Positions 37,227 through 49,376 of a DNA stretch of 64,000 nucleotides are shown here, in pieces (the stretch's first letter is position 1; every line of letters starts with the position of its first letter). The stretch is from Aphanomyces cochlioides (Eukaryota > Oomycota > Saprolegniomycetes > Saprolegniales > Verrucalvaceae): assembly GCA_019828595.1 (NCBI GenBank), contig JAHQRK010000003.1:1178001-1242000 (forward strand), read 5' to 3'. The notes under the pieces were generated by a model that saw nothing but the letters and a program-made list of their open reading frames with translations, was not told where the DNA came from and made no database searches. A program made the translations under genes and the position numbers.

Positions 37227-40200
37227 TCATTTGTCCTTCTTCTTGGCTTGTTTGGCTTCCTTCCGCACGCCTTCACGGTACTTTTGCTCTTCCCGCCGCT
37301 GGATACGCGCTTGTAGCATGTGCGTGCGCCTCGTCCACTCCATTTCTTTGTCGCGGCTCTCGTCGGTTTGTTCTCCGCCTCGGGCTGCAGTCTGTTCATC
37401 GAGGGTTTGCTTCATTTGCTTCAAGGCACTCTTCTCCTTGCGAATGCTCAAATCCTCTTCACGCTGTTTTTCCTTTTCAGCATCTCGAGCTGCTTTCTTG
37501 GCAGCCTTAGCTGCTTCACGATCTGCTGCTGCCTTGTCTGCCTTTTCCTTTTCCAACCGGTTCTTCTCTTGGGCAGACTCCAAGATCGATCGCTTTTGCA
37601 ATTCAGCCAAATGCTCGTCTTCTTGCTTGGCCCTTTGCTCTTCTGCAATCTTTCGTCGTCGCTCAAGCTCCATTTCTCGCATAGCTTCTTGTTGCTTTTT
37701 AGACAGTTCGTCAGCTTCGTCTTCGTCATGCAACGTCATAGCGACATGAATTAGTGCAGCATTCGTGAGGATTTCTTTGCAAACCGCTTGGAAGGTAGCC
37801 ATGTCAATAGGCCCACTGCAATTTTTTCATAACTCAAATCATTCTGCTGGTTGACTTACTTCAGGTCTTGCTGGAGTGTCTTCATCGCAATGTCGAGCAC
37901 AAAACGATCTTGGACGTTGGCACATATCTAGTTTAATTTGAAGCAAATTCATTTAGCAGATGCAAGTCAACCTTTTTCAATGCTGGAGTGAGCATTCCCC
38001 ACACATCGCTGAGGACACGCTCGAATCGTTTAATTGCTTCATCGCCCTGTTGAATCGAGGATAAAGACTTGCATCAAGGGCGGAGTATACCTTTGGAGAC
38101 AATGTTGTGCTCTGAAGCTCTTCCATGCGTGTTGTATCGACAAAGTTGTATTTTACGTAGAGTGGCTTGAGCATATTTGCAATCCCGGTCTCTTCGCGGA
38201 TAATTCGATTGACCTCTGTCGGTTGAGACTTGAGTACAATATCGGACCAAAACGCCGTTGGGGCCATGGGGCAGTAATTGCGCCACCAGGATGGCCATCG
38301 ATTGAGGCGTTTGGGGTCATGCATTACCCGCATATTATCTGCGTGGACGAGTTCACCATTGATAAATGCACTATGCGCAAGAGATTCATCTGGAAGTTGC
38401 TCTTCGATGATGGAAATTTCCAAGAGCACATAATTAGCCTGGGGTGGGGGAAATCGATGGACAAATGAAAATTTCTTGTCGAGAATCGATCCTTCGTCTT
38501 CGTAGGGAAACTCTCTCACAGGGCCAGTGATGGGACCTGGCATTGAGAATAATTTATCAAGGAGCTGGATAAAATGAATACCTGTGACATAGTTGTGCAG
38601 CCCAAACGACGATTTTGCGTCCTGAATAAATGTATCCAAGCCAAACCAGAGGTTGCCACTGAGGATGACTACATCACGACCGTCGATTTTTTCCTTCCAT
38701 CGAAACAAGAGCGACACAAGTTGGTCCAACTGCGCTGGACAACTGAGCCAATGAGCTTCTAAGCGTGTTGTATTGTATAAACTAGAACCACGGCCATCGA
38801 ATGATTCAGCTTTGCTGCTAAGGAACAATGGAAACTCCATGACGAGCACGAGCACCCGCACGCTTTTCTTTCGACAAACGCCCTAGAAAATGTGAGAAAA
38901 AAGTAAGTCAAGATGATTTCGACCTCGAATGCTAGCCATTGTGCCTCGCTGATCAAAGGTCGCTCCTACTCATTATTTCAGAGAAGGTAATCAACGAGGA
39001 CATACAGTAGGAGGTGATGTCAAACGTTCATTGCATGAGATTTGGTCCCCTTCGTCAGTGCTGCGCATGTCAAATATAAAAACTGCAAGTAGACCCATTC
39101 TGATGGAATAAAAATCCGCCACGGCTGTTGCCGTCGGTTGTTGTTGACCTACTTAACATAGTGATCGTAATATTTTGTTGAAACATACCTTCTGCAGTGG
39201 TCTCACTGCCTTCACCTGGAGGATCATCTTCGATTTGTTCAAGTTTTTCTTTGTCATTTCTTCTCCAACCCAGTGCATTAAAGTACATGCGCGCTGCGTC
39301 TTTTGCTGCGTTAGTAATTAATTGCATATTTGCCATATCAGCATTCGTCGCGCCGTCTTTGATCAAGGCTGCTGCTGGGCGACCGAAGAAGCTAGCTATA
39401 TCGGACCCCGACCATATCATTAATTGGCTAGTGTGACTGAGGACAGTTCGAAGGAATGGGGTGTTCCAAACTTGTCGGTATGCTTGCTGGAAGCGAGTAC
39501 GAATTAGTTGACTCCATCGAGAAGAGTTGCCATCTATTGAACCAATTATTTTGAGCTCACAGATATTTACCTTTAGGTTGTGATTGAAGCCAACGTAAGC
39601 ATTCATTTGCGACTTCTTGCATGGGAGCTTGTCCACCAAGATGCAGTACAATGTCAATACCGTGCCAAGGCACAAGCAATCTATTAAAAAAATTATACAA
39701 AGATGCTTAGGGAATGGATAAACCGATCGTATAGTGCTTCCCATAAGTTGGGTTCTCCAACCAAACGCTCCTGTGGGAAATTTGTACTTACTGCAACAAT
39801 ATTGAGTGCATTAAGCTGCTTGCTTGGCGTGTGAAAGACTCCTTTTCGGTCTTCACGGTTAGCCAGACCCTTAAGAATGTTCATACGAGAATGAGTGGCT
39901 ATCATCACCTCAAACGAATACGAGTATCGACTGGATGGACGCAACGGAGTGCACACGAATGAAACTGGCACATTCGCCTCAACTTCTTGACTAACACGAA
40001 TCCTACGACATCATGATAAAAAATATATTTGCCATTGTACTCGGTGTTGGACATGATGTCTGTAAGGACACAAGTAATCTTGGCCTTCGAATTCACTTCG
40101 AGGAGTATATTGACTGTGACAAAGTAGTCCAGCGTTTCTTCGTTGAATTGAAGAGACATACGACCGAGAATTGGTCCGAGCTATGTAGGTGACATAAATG

Positions 40201-43200
40201 TAACGCATCCTCTCACATCGTACGATTGCACAACAATATCCAAGATCTGGAAGCCGCTGCTCAATTTGATACCATTCGACAGTATCCAAGTCGGATGTAA
40301 AATGAAAGTGCCTGTAACTCCTCGCCCATTCTGTCGCCCCTTGTGCTCCTAATAAAATCTCATCAAAAATCGCAGACAGAAAATTACCAGCTTGTCTGGC
40401 AAACGTAAATCTTTTAGAAAAATGTCCTGCAGGTGGATAACTTGGTGCTGTATAACGTTTGGCGCTTGTCACAGATCCACAAGGTATCAATTGAATTGTC
40501 GCGTGACTTCGTTGATCGGTGACGTTGTAAATGTCATTTGTTGTCGAGCTTTGCATTAAAATACATACTTGCCTCTCGTATAGATTTTGGTTTTTCCAGT
40601 CAAACACTTTCTCCATCAAGCGAGTGACACCAGTGAGATACAGCGATGCCATTGAAGCCTCGAGTAGATCAACACACAGGACAATACATAGCAATTTGGC
40701 TAGGAACATCGTCAACTACCATAATCTAAGAATAACATGCTTACTATCTGTTTTTGCAGCAATAAGGGCATCATCCAGAACTAACCATGATGCGGGAGGT
40801 AGCAAATTGTTGGCCTGTGCAACTTTGGTCAAATCGATACCAGCCGTCTTTGTCGAATTTCTTTTGGTCAACTTTTTCTGCTGTTCAACGAGAGAAATGG
40901 CGACATGATTGAGAGTTTTGTTGAGCAAAACAAATGTGCATTGTCCATACTGCACAAAGTTGGATGTGTGTGAAGTCAGGATATCTTCATTCAAATCAAT
41001 CCAAAGCTGATTTTGGTAGTAAAACCACACCGTTTGGGCAATTTCACGAAAGAATTGTAAGATCTAATGACCATTTCATAACATTCCTCGACTTCGATTT
41101 TGCAAACCTGTGCTACAACATCGAGCTTGTCATCAAATTTGGATTCAACAAGTGACGCAGCAAAATATAGATCGTCTTCATCGAACAGCATGAAATTTCC
41201 ACAAACTCTGAGGGCATCCCGAAATGGTGAAATACTCCATTGCACTCGATAAATCTCCTGGAGTCGGTGCTGAATCTGTATTAAGAGTAGCATCCGTCAA
41301 TCTACTACAATTACGATTCATACCTCGGGCCGAAGGTTAACCCACTCTTCACTTGGCATGCCCAAGAGCCGATGTACCATTGTTACGAGCTATATCCACA
41401 CAGATTAGCAAATACTAGTAAGTGACAGTCTCTTGTGTTGTACTTCTTTGTCTGAGAAAGCATTTCTCAAATGTGCTTGTGCACCGTTATGAATTATCAT
41501 GAGTGGTCTGCATAAAGGAAGTGATGTTGACGTGTCATGAATATAGCTCCAAAGATTGTCGGGCCTTTTCAAGTCATCGCCATTTTCAGTGGCCGTAGCT
41601 GATGCATCAAGTGCATGGTACGAGAAGCTTTTGAGAATATCCTCCCAGGGTGAGTTAGGTTGTGCAAGGTTGTGCCAATTGGAATCGTATATGACAATAA
41701 CATCAAAGGCAAATGGTGCGATGTGAGGCGTACGAAATGCCGTCACTTGTTCCAAAGGTGTAATTCCCTATTTTTTTTTCTAGAACGCTTCTCGTAGACT
41801 GCGATACCTTGAATGTAATTGAGTACTCGCAATTTGGCTTCAAATCCACAAGAGGAAACACTTTGGGAATGCGCGCTGGGAGAGATAGTGTTATCTCATG
41901 ACTGTCAGTGTTTTCAATGAGTTAATTCGCCCCACTCAAGAAATACCTCTCTTGAGTGCCTGTATTCGTGCTGACGCAAGTGCAAGCCTCTACATCACGA
42001 TCTACTTCAATTAATATTCTAACGCTCGTTGCTGTAAGTTTTCCAACAACTGGTCCTAGCAGGATCTAGACAAATGATGATTTAAGTGCACAATCTTCAT
42101 CGCACCTTGGCACTGGGCTGACTCATTTGAGTCCGATGAAGTTGAATTGAAGCTTTTTTTGGATGAGGTACAACACTGACACTAACATATTGTGGCTGTC
42201 CCTCTGTGTCTTGAATATGATGTACAGAAAATCGGTCGAAAAGTATTCCTGAAGCTGGAACTGGGTGGGAGATATTTTCTGGGTTTGAAATTGGACCCAC
42301 GACAATTTGCTGGAGTTCCACCGTCTCGTCAACTTTGATTCTGGTCGTCATGCCAATTGGACCGCCACATAAGAGCAGAATATTTCGCCTCTCTTCCTAC
42401 AAGATCCAGTTTGTTTTAGTTATCAAGGCATTATAACGCACTGCATGCTTCCATGAGCTTGACAATGAGAGAAGCTTGGTCAACTCGTTTGGATACATAA
42501 TCCAATCGCGCCATAATCGGGATACAGGTATAAAACTTGGATCAAGCTGCCACACAATTGGAATATCGCATGTGATAATCAAAGCATGTGTGCCTGAAGG
42601 CTTCGTTAGAACTATTTCAATCAGTTCCCACTGATCTTGGCTGAGTAGCTCAGGCGTCTACGTCATAAGCCATTAAGAGGAGAAAGTACAAATTAAGTCT
42701 ACATTGTGCAAATATTCGTGTTTTGTATGTAAACGATTCTCGAGAACGTCGAGATGAAGGAAGCCCACATTGCCCATGTCATGGTAATTGTACCGTCGAA
42801 GTCCATTTGCACCTGTCTGAGCATGTTGCTGGTACTCCCAAGCGACTTGCTGAGCGCATTCAACGACTCGCCGGCTTAGAGCAAAACTAGTATAACAACT
42901 CCAACCGAGTCCTGAGCCAAGAAACCAGTGACTTCCTTGACCAAGGATATGCTGATTTTCCATCCAATGCACACGAAATGCTTTTCGAAAGCAATCAGAT
43001 ATTTTTTCCAAGTTATCGGGCTCCGATTGCCAAATGCGCATCGCTTGTTCTGTCATATCTGACGTTGATAAATGTTGTCCGAAGAATACCGTGATATCTG
43101 TGCAAGGTTGAGGTGTAATATTGGTTGTGTACTCTGGCCAGCAGGAAGATAGAGGTGCGAATGGCTTGGTGGGAAATAAATTGTCATCTCCGACACATGT

Positions 43201-45857
43201 TAGATGCAAGGCGGGTGCGTTGCGCTGGCGAGTGTGGAACGATACAGCCAAGTGTTCCAGCCCCTATGGGGAGTTAGGAGACTCTCGAATGATGCTTGTT
43301 ACTTGGATTTGCACATCATAACGTCTTTTTGGCTGCAAATTATCGATTTGAATCACAACTGGACGATATGACTTGGTTGTTTGACGACAAGTAATTCTAT
43401 CGAAACGCGATTCGTACGATTCCGGAAGACACAATCTTACACACTCCGCGTTATCCTATCTATGACATGGCATATTAGCAAAGCTTCGCGGTCGCACTCG
43501 ATTAATATCGAAGCTTCGGATGAGGTCACGAGTCCAACAACTGGACCGATCTAGTAAATCAAATTTGGAGATTATTTCATTTATGCCTCAGTACCACAGC
43601 TTGTATTGAGTCGGATGGTCTAGTCTCGATGAGCTGGTTAAAGATTTTTGTTACCCACGAGCGATCAATGGCCTAGAGTCATGTAAATCTCCATCAAACA
43701 TCCCAGCTATAACAACCATACGAGCTTCGACATTTACAATACCGACGTGAGGTGATTCGCAAATGTGAGTATGCTGGACAATATATCTTTCTAATCGATA
43801 TGAAGGCAAGGGGTCAACTTTAGAGGCCTTTTTGTACGCTTGAGTTGGTCTAATTGACCCGCAAACAATTTGCAAAAAGCTTGTTGTCGTGTCTTGAAGC
43901 GTAATTGTTGAGAGAAATCCACTACTAGTAGGCGGCGTCACTGAGGCGAAAATGAGTTTGAATGAAGCTGAGCGTAGTTTCCAAGCCATCAACGGCTCCA
44001 ATACCGATGGCAATGCGCTTGGTTCATATGTTACAACAGGTTGTGCTGTAATGACAATATTCACGGCGATTTCGGAGTCGCACTCAAGATAAGCTGCCAC
44101 GTCAGATTGCGTTGCACTCCAAATGAATAGAATTTGAATTTTGCCAAACGAAAGGCAGTTCTTCGTCTCTTGGGGCCATATTTTTTCTACGTAGTTTACA
44201 CAAAGGTCTTGAACGAGACCTTCCATCCATTGTACAAGTAATGGGGCATTCAATTCACCCAGAGCTGCGAAGTCGTCCTCTGTGAATAGTCCGTACATGA
44301 CATGGTGCCATGTTATATAGAAGTAATTTGACGCTGAGCTGAAGACACCACAGACTAAGTGATAACCAAAAGTAGCACGGAAATGGCTAGAAACTCGAGA
44401 TCGAACAGACTCTTCTTGTATATCCTGGATTTTTTTTAATTAGATATATCGTCACCCAAGATAGGCATTGTAATATACCTTGACTCCCTCTTTGCGAAGT
44501 AATTTTAGAGCATTTAGGATAGTACTAGGGGTGATTGCACCTACACTTGGGATTCATAAAACGAGCAAGCTATTCTATACCAAAGTTGCAGTGCACATGG
44601 AGGCAATTTGGTGCTGATAAAGTTTTGAAAAAAGCATCGTAGTATGAGTACTCCTCGCTTTCAACTAAAATTGAATGGCCTTCATGATTAAGCAAGTGTA
44701 GAGAAACATTATCACAATTTTCAGGAAGGGTCGTAACTTTGGCAACATACTTCATACAATCGGAGCTTGCACTTCCCACAAAGCAAATCAAGTACGACGT
44801 CTGAGGTGACAATGCTTTAAAATGGACGACTTGAGGGATGTAAGCTTCTGTCCTGACCTCAATCGACTCCTCCAGGTCCATTTGTTTGTTCAAAATGTCA
44901 ATTGGTAGCTCGCACTTGTCATCACTGCGGAAGGCAAAAAACTTCACTACGTTGATGAAGCAAGTATTCATGTGCAGTATCTGTACCATGAACTGAATCA
45001 TTGAATTCATACAAAACGCGAACTTCATTTGACGTGACCTAGATTAATGATAGTGTCCCTCGATAAAGCTATGCGTACTTGACCCACAACAGGCCCACAA
45101 ACGACTCGAACAGACTCAAGGTCTTGCACTTTAGACTGTAAGGCTAGTTGGTAAGTGTAGAATGGGTCGATCGGTAAATGCTTCTTCTGGACGAGAGCAT
45201 TTAATTTGTGGATAATGGTTCTAGCCCGAAACCCGCAACTATAAACGAGGCGTCAATCAAGCTTTTCCAAAAACAATACCTGATATAGTCCAGCAGGGAA
45301 AGCGGATCCGCGTGGAAGACACACCAATTAAGAAATTGATTGAAGTTCATTTTGGACCCGTAACTAATGCCATTCATGCAAAATCCATCAGCAGCCATGG
45401 CATTGACCTCTTGAAACGTGGGGACTCTTTGGAGAACTTTTAATTTTTGTAAGCCATCGCACACGAGTGTAATGACCATGGCGAGCTCCTCTTCGGCAAT
45501 TTCATCTTCAATGTCAAAATCCATAAGATGAAACACAAATTGACACTTGTCTTCCCAGGTCCCGCGACTGAGCACTGTGAATGTGAGCAAGAATTCAAGT
45601 AAATCCATTTGGAATCGTCCGTTTGTCGGAGTAAACACTTTCATACGATCAAACAAACGCTCAGCTTCGACTTGTTCGGCCTCCGTCTTGACTTCAACAA
45701 TGTAGAAAAACTCGGAAGACGTGAGAGAATATCCACCGTCCATCATATGAGGGTTCAACCATTTCCTATACATCTCCCACACTCGTCGAATCCTTTCCAG
45801 CGGGAAGCGTTTGTTGAGAAGGTACAATTCCTCGACGAGTGCCAAGAGCGCATCCAT
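37227..45857 (-). CDS. Giant EF-hand-like protein with four degenerate PhoD-like modules
   Basis: Minus-strand exon chain of about 8.6 kb and roughly 2300-2500 residues. The N-terminal ~200 residues (45857-45290) resemble an EF-hand/calcium-sensor helical domain (KCQFVFHLMDFDIEDE). Four modules then each open with a GPVVG-x-(V/L)T-type fibronectin-like strand: near 45095, 43545, 42045 and 40170. Module 4 is clearest and has the PhoD metallophosphatase layout: DIVLHLGGQ, RFQQAYRQVWNTPFLRTVL, LMIWSGSDI, RPLISEAQWLAFE and VVILSGNLWFG. In active PhoD-type enzymes the corresponding stretches carry metal ligands (GD, DDHD, GDxH); here they read GG, SGSD and GNLW. Modules 2 and 3 are altered too (CGGPIG; HNGAQAH; DEDDLYF). 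The C-terminus is an acidic/basic coiled coil ending KEAKQAKKKDK. Likely a pseudo-enzyme scaffold. Individual splice sites in 39800-45200 were only partly resolved. Confidence 0.65.
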
Positions 45858-46105
45858 CAAAGATCTCAAAACGAAAAATTCATAAATTCGAGCAAAATTA
45901 TTCAACAATTCAATGACAGAGACATCTTAAAATTGATTGGATATGACTCATTTATTTCTCGAATAAAGTGTTTTGATTGGACAAGTCTCAATTATTAAGA
46001 TCAGAGATATTTTAATTGGCTCAAAAAAACTTCGATGATGATGCGCTTGTTGCGATAGGAACACAACTGAAATGAATCGACAGTCAAAGTTAAGCACGTC
46101 GGCGA
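45858..46105. promoter_or_regulatory. Promoter of the giant PhoD-like gene with three CCAAT boxes
   Basis: ATTGG (CCAAT on the gene's strand) occurs at 45936, 45975 and 46015, spaced 39 and 40 bp, upstream of the minus-strand start at 45857. The rest is AT-rich. It also contains the 3' end region of the VOC gene. Confidence 0.45.
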
Positions 46106-46712
46106 TTAGTTCTCGACGTATTTGGCAAACAAATTGTCTGGGTTTGTCATGGCTTTGAATTCAAGATTGTTGCCACTTGGATCCTTGAAAAACATTGTCC
46201 ATTGTTCGCCTTTCCGACCTTGGAATCGCAAATGAGGCTCGACGATGAATGGAATGTTTTTCGATTGCACGCGCTTCGCCAAGGCATGGAAGTCATCCAC
46301 AGTCAAGCACACACCAAAGTGAGGAACGGGCACGTCGTCCATGTCTGTGAATGTGCTAAGAATTTCAACCTTCTTCAACTCATACCGACGGGGTTGTGGT
46401 AGTCAATACCCTTGTACGTTGGGCCAACTTCATGGACAACCAATTGATGGCCTAACATATTGTAGTCCTACAGGCACAGGCATAACATCTTGTTTTGATT
46501 GAGGACTGCGTACCTGCCAGTGGGCAGACGAGCGACCTTCTGTGAATCTAAGCAATCCACCATAGAAATCTTGCGCTAGGAGACAACACAGTCATGAGTC
46601 CTCTTGCAATCCGTGCAAAAATACCAGCTTTCAAGTTGTGCACTGGAACAGCAATGTGAAAGGGGGCCAAAGTGGACAAGCGGCGCGTCGTGCGAAGACC
46701 TGCAGCTAACAT
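46106..46712 (-). CDS. VOC-superfamily (glyoxalase/dioxygenase-fold) protein
   Basis: Four exons (46625-46712, 46514-46575, 46386-46467, 46106-46344) give 156 residues. The fold is the paired beta-alpha-beta3 unit of the vicinal-oxygen-chelate family: FHIAVPVHNLKAAQDFYGG opens the first half, and HFGVCLTVDDFHAL, then FFKDPSGNNLEFKAM, form the second. Metal ligands expected for the family are plausible: His in FHIAV, His in HFGV and Glu in NNLEFK. The first residues (MLAAGLRTTRRLSTLAP) look like a mitochondrial presequence. The substrate cannot be told from sequence. The TTATCCGGA word occurs twice 56-81 bp upstream. Confidence 0.85.
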
Positions 46713-47864
46713 TGCGCAAGCGATCACGGTGAAATGCCCAAAATGCAGCCAATCTGACATCCAAACATTATCCGGAGTCCAGCGTTATCCGGAAAGCAAC
46801 TTGAACTTTCTCCTGATGAAGTGTGACTTTCATCATGATGCTTGATCTCGAGTGGTCGCTCAAGACGCAATGACCTCAAAGTAGTGACGACAGCAAGGAA
46901 AGATCTCGACGGTATAGTATGCAAAGAGCCTGTATACGATTAGCTGTCAGCTTTTGCGGGCTATAAGGTTCTGCATACAACGAGTGGTCAAAAGGTTTGG
47001 ATGGAGAAGATCGCTGGGGGCTATGGGTGAGGGAGATGCCGCAATGGTTGCTCACTTTATTGATTGGCGTTTTGCGCAAGGAAAGAGTGGGGAACAAGAC
47101 AATAGTATCGGCTAGCTCAAACAATGAAGGTTAAGTCAATGTTCGCTTCTAATCCTGATTGCAAACGCGCACAGCGACGAAAGATGCAGTTGCCCCAGTC
47201 GAACCAGCGCGAGAGCACAAATTGAGTAGGCCGTAGCTTCGTGTAATTCCATGCTTGTACATTTCAGTCGCACCCTAGCCAGCGTGTGGTTCAGGCAAGT
47301 GTCGATAGATTTTGACGTAGAAACTTCAGAGGGGGAGATATCATTTATGCTGTTGACATGTGAATCTCGTCATCTTGTCTCTTCACAAGTCGCCGAACTA
47401 TCGCGCAACTCCTCCCCAGCGTAAGACAATAATGTTCTACTACCCCTGCTGTGATTTGAGCAAGTCAGACAGGAGCTCAGCATTCCATGGCACTCACTCG
47501 AAAAGCAATAGCTTAGCGGTGGTATATTTCAACTTTGGGCCATCAAGTCAATGGACGAATGCGACGACTCTACGCCTTGGTGCAATGCTACCAAGTCACT
47601 CCGGCATATAACCAGATGGCGAGACAAAGATGGCATAATATCCCATCTTTGTCTCGTCATGCATGAGATATTATCTCATGCATGGAGCAGGTTTCGTTCT
47701 TGGCTTATTCAGAGTTGCAAGCCATGATTGGATGGGTGGAGACTGCTGCACGTGGATTCGGCCACTCAGACAAGCCATCATCCACAATCTTTCCGGGGAT
47801 GCACGAAGTCTATATTTAGGTGTCGTTGCCTGGCTGGGATGGTCAGAGATCAATTCGAGGGAGA
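46713..47864. other. Divergent intergenic region with two adjacent hairpins
   Basis: About 1.15 kb between the VOC and 7-TM genes with no convincing ORF. TTATCCGGA occurs at 46768 and 46785, facing the VOC gene. Near the 7-TM gene, GAGACAAAGATGG/CCATCTTTGTCTC (47621-47633 and 47643-47655) and CATGCATGAGATA/TATCTCATGCATG (47658-47670 and 47672-47684) form two consecutive perfect 13-bp hairpins separated by two bases. Confidence 0.55.
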
Positions 47865-48782
47865 ATGCCGACTCGGCAACTCCATGGCAGCGGTGATGAG
47901 ATCGAAGAACCACCGTATATGATTTTGCTCTACGTCATGGCGTTGTCCATGTCGGCTGGCATGGCATTCAGCACGTGCTTTGCAGTTTTCAAATGGCGAG
48001 ATGTGGTTCACGATGCAGGCCACGGCTCGACGTACATGGTGTTCCTCTGTTTGGGCCTCTGGTCGAGCATCGGGCTCGCTCGAGTCATTGTCGTCTTCCT
48101 CAACGATCGAGAAGACACACTCGAGAACTCCACCGTGCTTTACCTTTCGATTCCATTCGAGATCTTGTTCAACGCGACGTCGCTCTGGTTTATTGTCGTG
48201 GCGCACGAGATCAAGCGCCGAGCTCTTCATACTCGAGCCTCATATTCCCAGTGCAGTCGTATGACGGTCTATTCGTCGTGCATCTTTGGCCTCGCTCTGT
48301 GTATGCTTGTTATCTTGATGACTCTCAATTCTTCACACATGATGGTGGAAGAAGTTGAAAATGGAAAGCCGATACAAGTGAAGCTTGTGGTTTACGCCCT
48401 CGACATAATGTCATGGGTAACCATGTCCATTCGAATCAGTGCAGTCCTCTACGGCGGCTTTGTAGCACTATGGCTATACTGGAAGCGAGACCGCGTTGCA
48501 ATGCGCAAGCTCCCGATGGCACTCATTTGGATTGCGGGATTGTTTTGCATCCTCAACACTCCATACCTCCTCATTGAACCACTTTGCGATTGGAAAATCA
48601 TCAATACCGAGCGCTTTCCTGCCACGCCAAGCCTTGTCAAGTTCCTTACGTACACGAGTGGTGCCATCCTTTCGCTTGTCATGGGCCTCTCTGTTGCGGG
48701 CTTTGATGCGTTCTTTGGAGTTTCCCAGCGAACATCATTGTCAGCAAAAACTCAAGAAGAGCTCTTTGTCTTGTCAGATTGA
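47865..48782 (+). CDS. Seven-transmembrane protein
   Basis: Intronless 305-residue protein starting MPTRQLHGSGDEIEE. Seven hydrophobic segments are visible: MILLYVMALSMSAGMAF, MVFLCLGLWSSIGLARVIVV, LYLSIPFEILFNATSLWFIV, MTVYSSCIFGLALCMLVIL, a double-length stretch around SWVTMSIRISAVLYGGF, LPMALIWIAGLFCILNTPYLL and the last ending LSLVMGLSVAGFDAFFG. There is no signal peptide. The layout fits a GPCR-like receptor or related seven-helix membrane protein of the kind expanded in oomycetes, but no diagnostic receptor motif (DRY, NPxxY) is present, so function is open. ATG at 47919 is an alternative start. Confidence 0.72.
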   Translation: MPTRQLHGSGDEIEEPPYMILLYVMALSMSAGMAFSTCFAVFKWRDVVHDAGHGSTYMVFLCLGLWSSIGLARVIVVFLNDREDTLENSTVLYLSIPFEILFNATSLWFIVVAHEIKRRALHTRASYSQCSRMTVYSSCIFGLALCMLVILMTLNSSHMMVEEVENGKPIQVKLVVYALDIMSWVTMSIRISAVLYGGFVALWLYWKRDRVAMRKLPMALIWIAGLFCILNTPYLLIEPLCDWKIINTERFPATPSLVKFLTYTSGAILSLVMGLSVAGFDAFFGVSQRTSLSAKTQEELFVLSD

Positions 48783-49376
48783 GCTACAAGCTCTGCCCTT
48801 CTGTGTTATGTTCGTCATATTCTAATTAGCTGGTATAGATTAATCTCGAAATTATAATCCTCGACGGAGTGAATAGAGTGTTTTGATGTTTTCAGGCGAA
48901 CCATAGACGAGAAGAAGGCTCCAGCCTTAGTCGTCGCCATGAACAAATGAATCCCAGCAGCATCGTTTGCTTTCATGATAATGTTGTAATTATCTGTTCC
49001 TTTGTTGCATCCTTGAGAGCAACCACATCTTATTGCTACGAACGTCTTCTTCCCGCGTTCTCCCCAAAAGCTTGTTTTCTCACAAATTCAGGTGCAGCTT
49101 TCGACAAGGCCACCGTATCCCAAGTATAGTTCTAGAGTCTGGGGGCCTTGTAATGCTCTATTTGCACAATGCACGATCGCGACAGGAGCAAAGACGCTGT
49201 GGTTGCGTCGATGTCCTCACGGGATGCATGTCATTTGCTTTCGGCATCTCGGTCATCCGGATGAAATTTTTATCCGGATGCGTATGACAATTATATGGGT
49301 TATACGGATAAAGAGTTATTATCCGGTCGCATCGACCACACGATGGATAACGGCCAGGACATTGGAGGAAAGAGAG
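48783..49376. promoter_or_regulatory. Intergenic region with clustered TTATCCGG sites
   Basis: No gene recognised. The last 125 bp before the DUF2009 gene hold CATCCGGATG (49254), TTATCCGGAT (49270), TACGGATAA (49303) and TTATTATCCGG (about 49316), the densest cluster of this word in the window, 50-120 bp from the start codon. Confidence 0.5.

Noticed and set aside
39066..39068. ATG that could start a separate gene (37227-39068) downstream of the main PhoD-like exons
   Set aside because: The codons continue in phase upstream across an ACTTGCAG acceptor (FIFDMRSTDEGD), which completes the PhoD-like module, so one gene is the better model.
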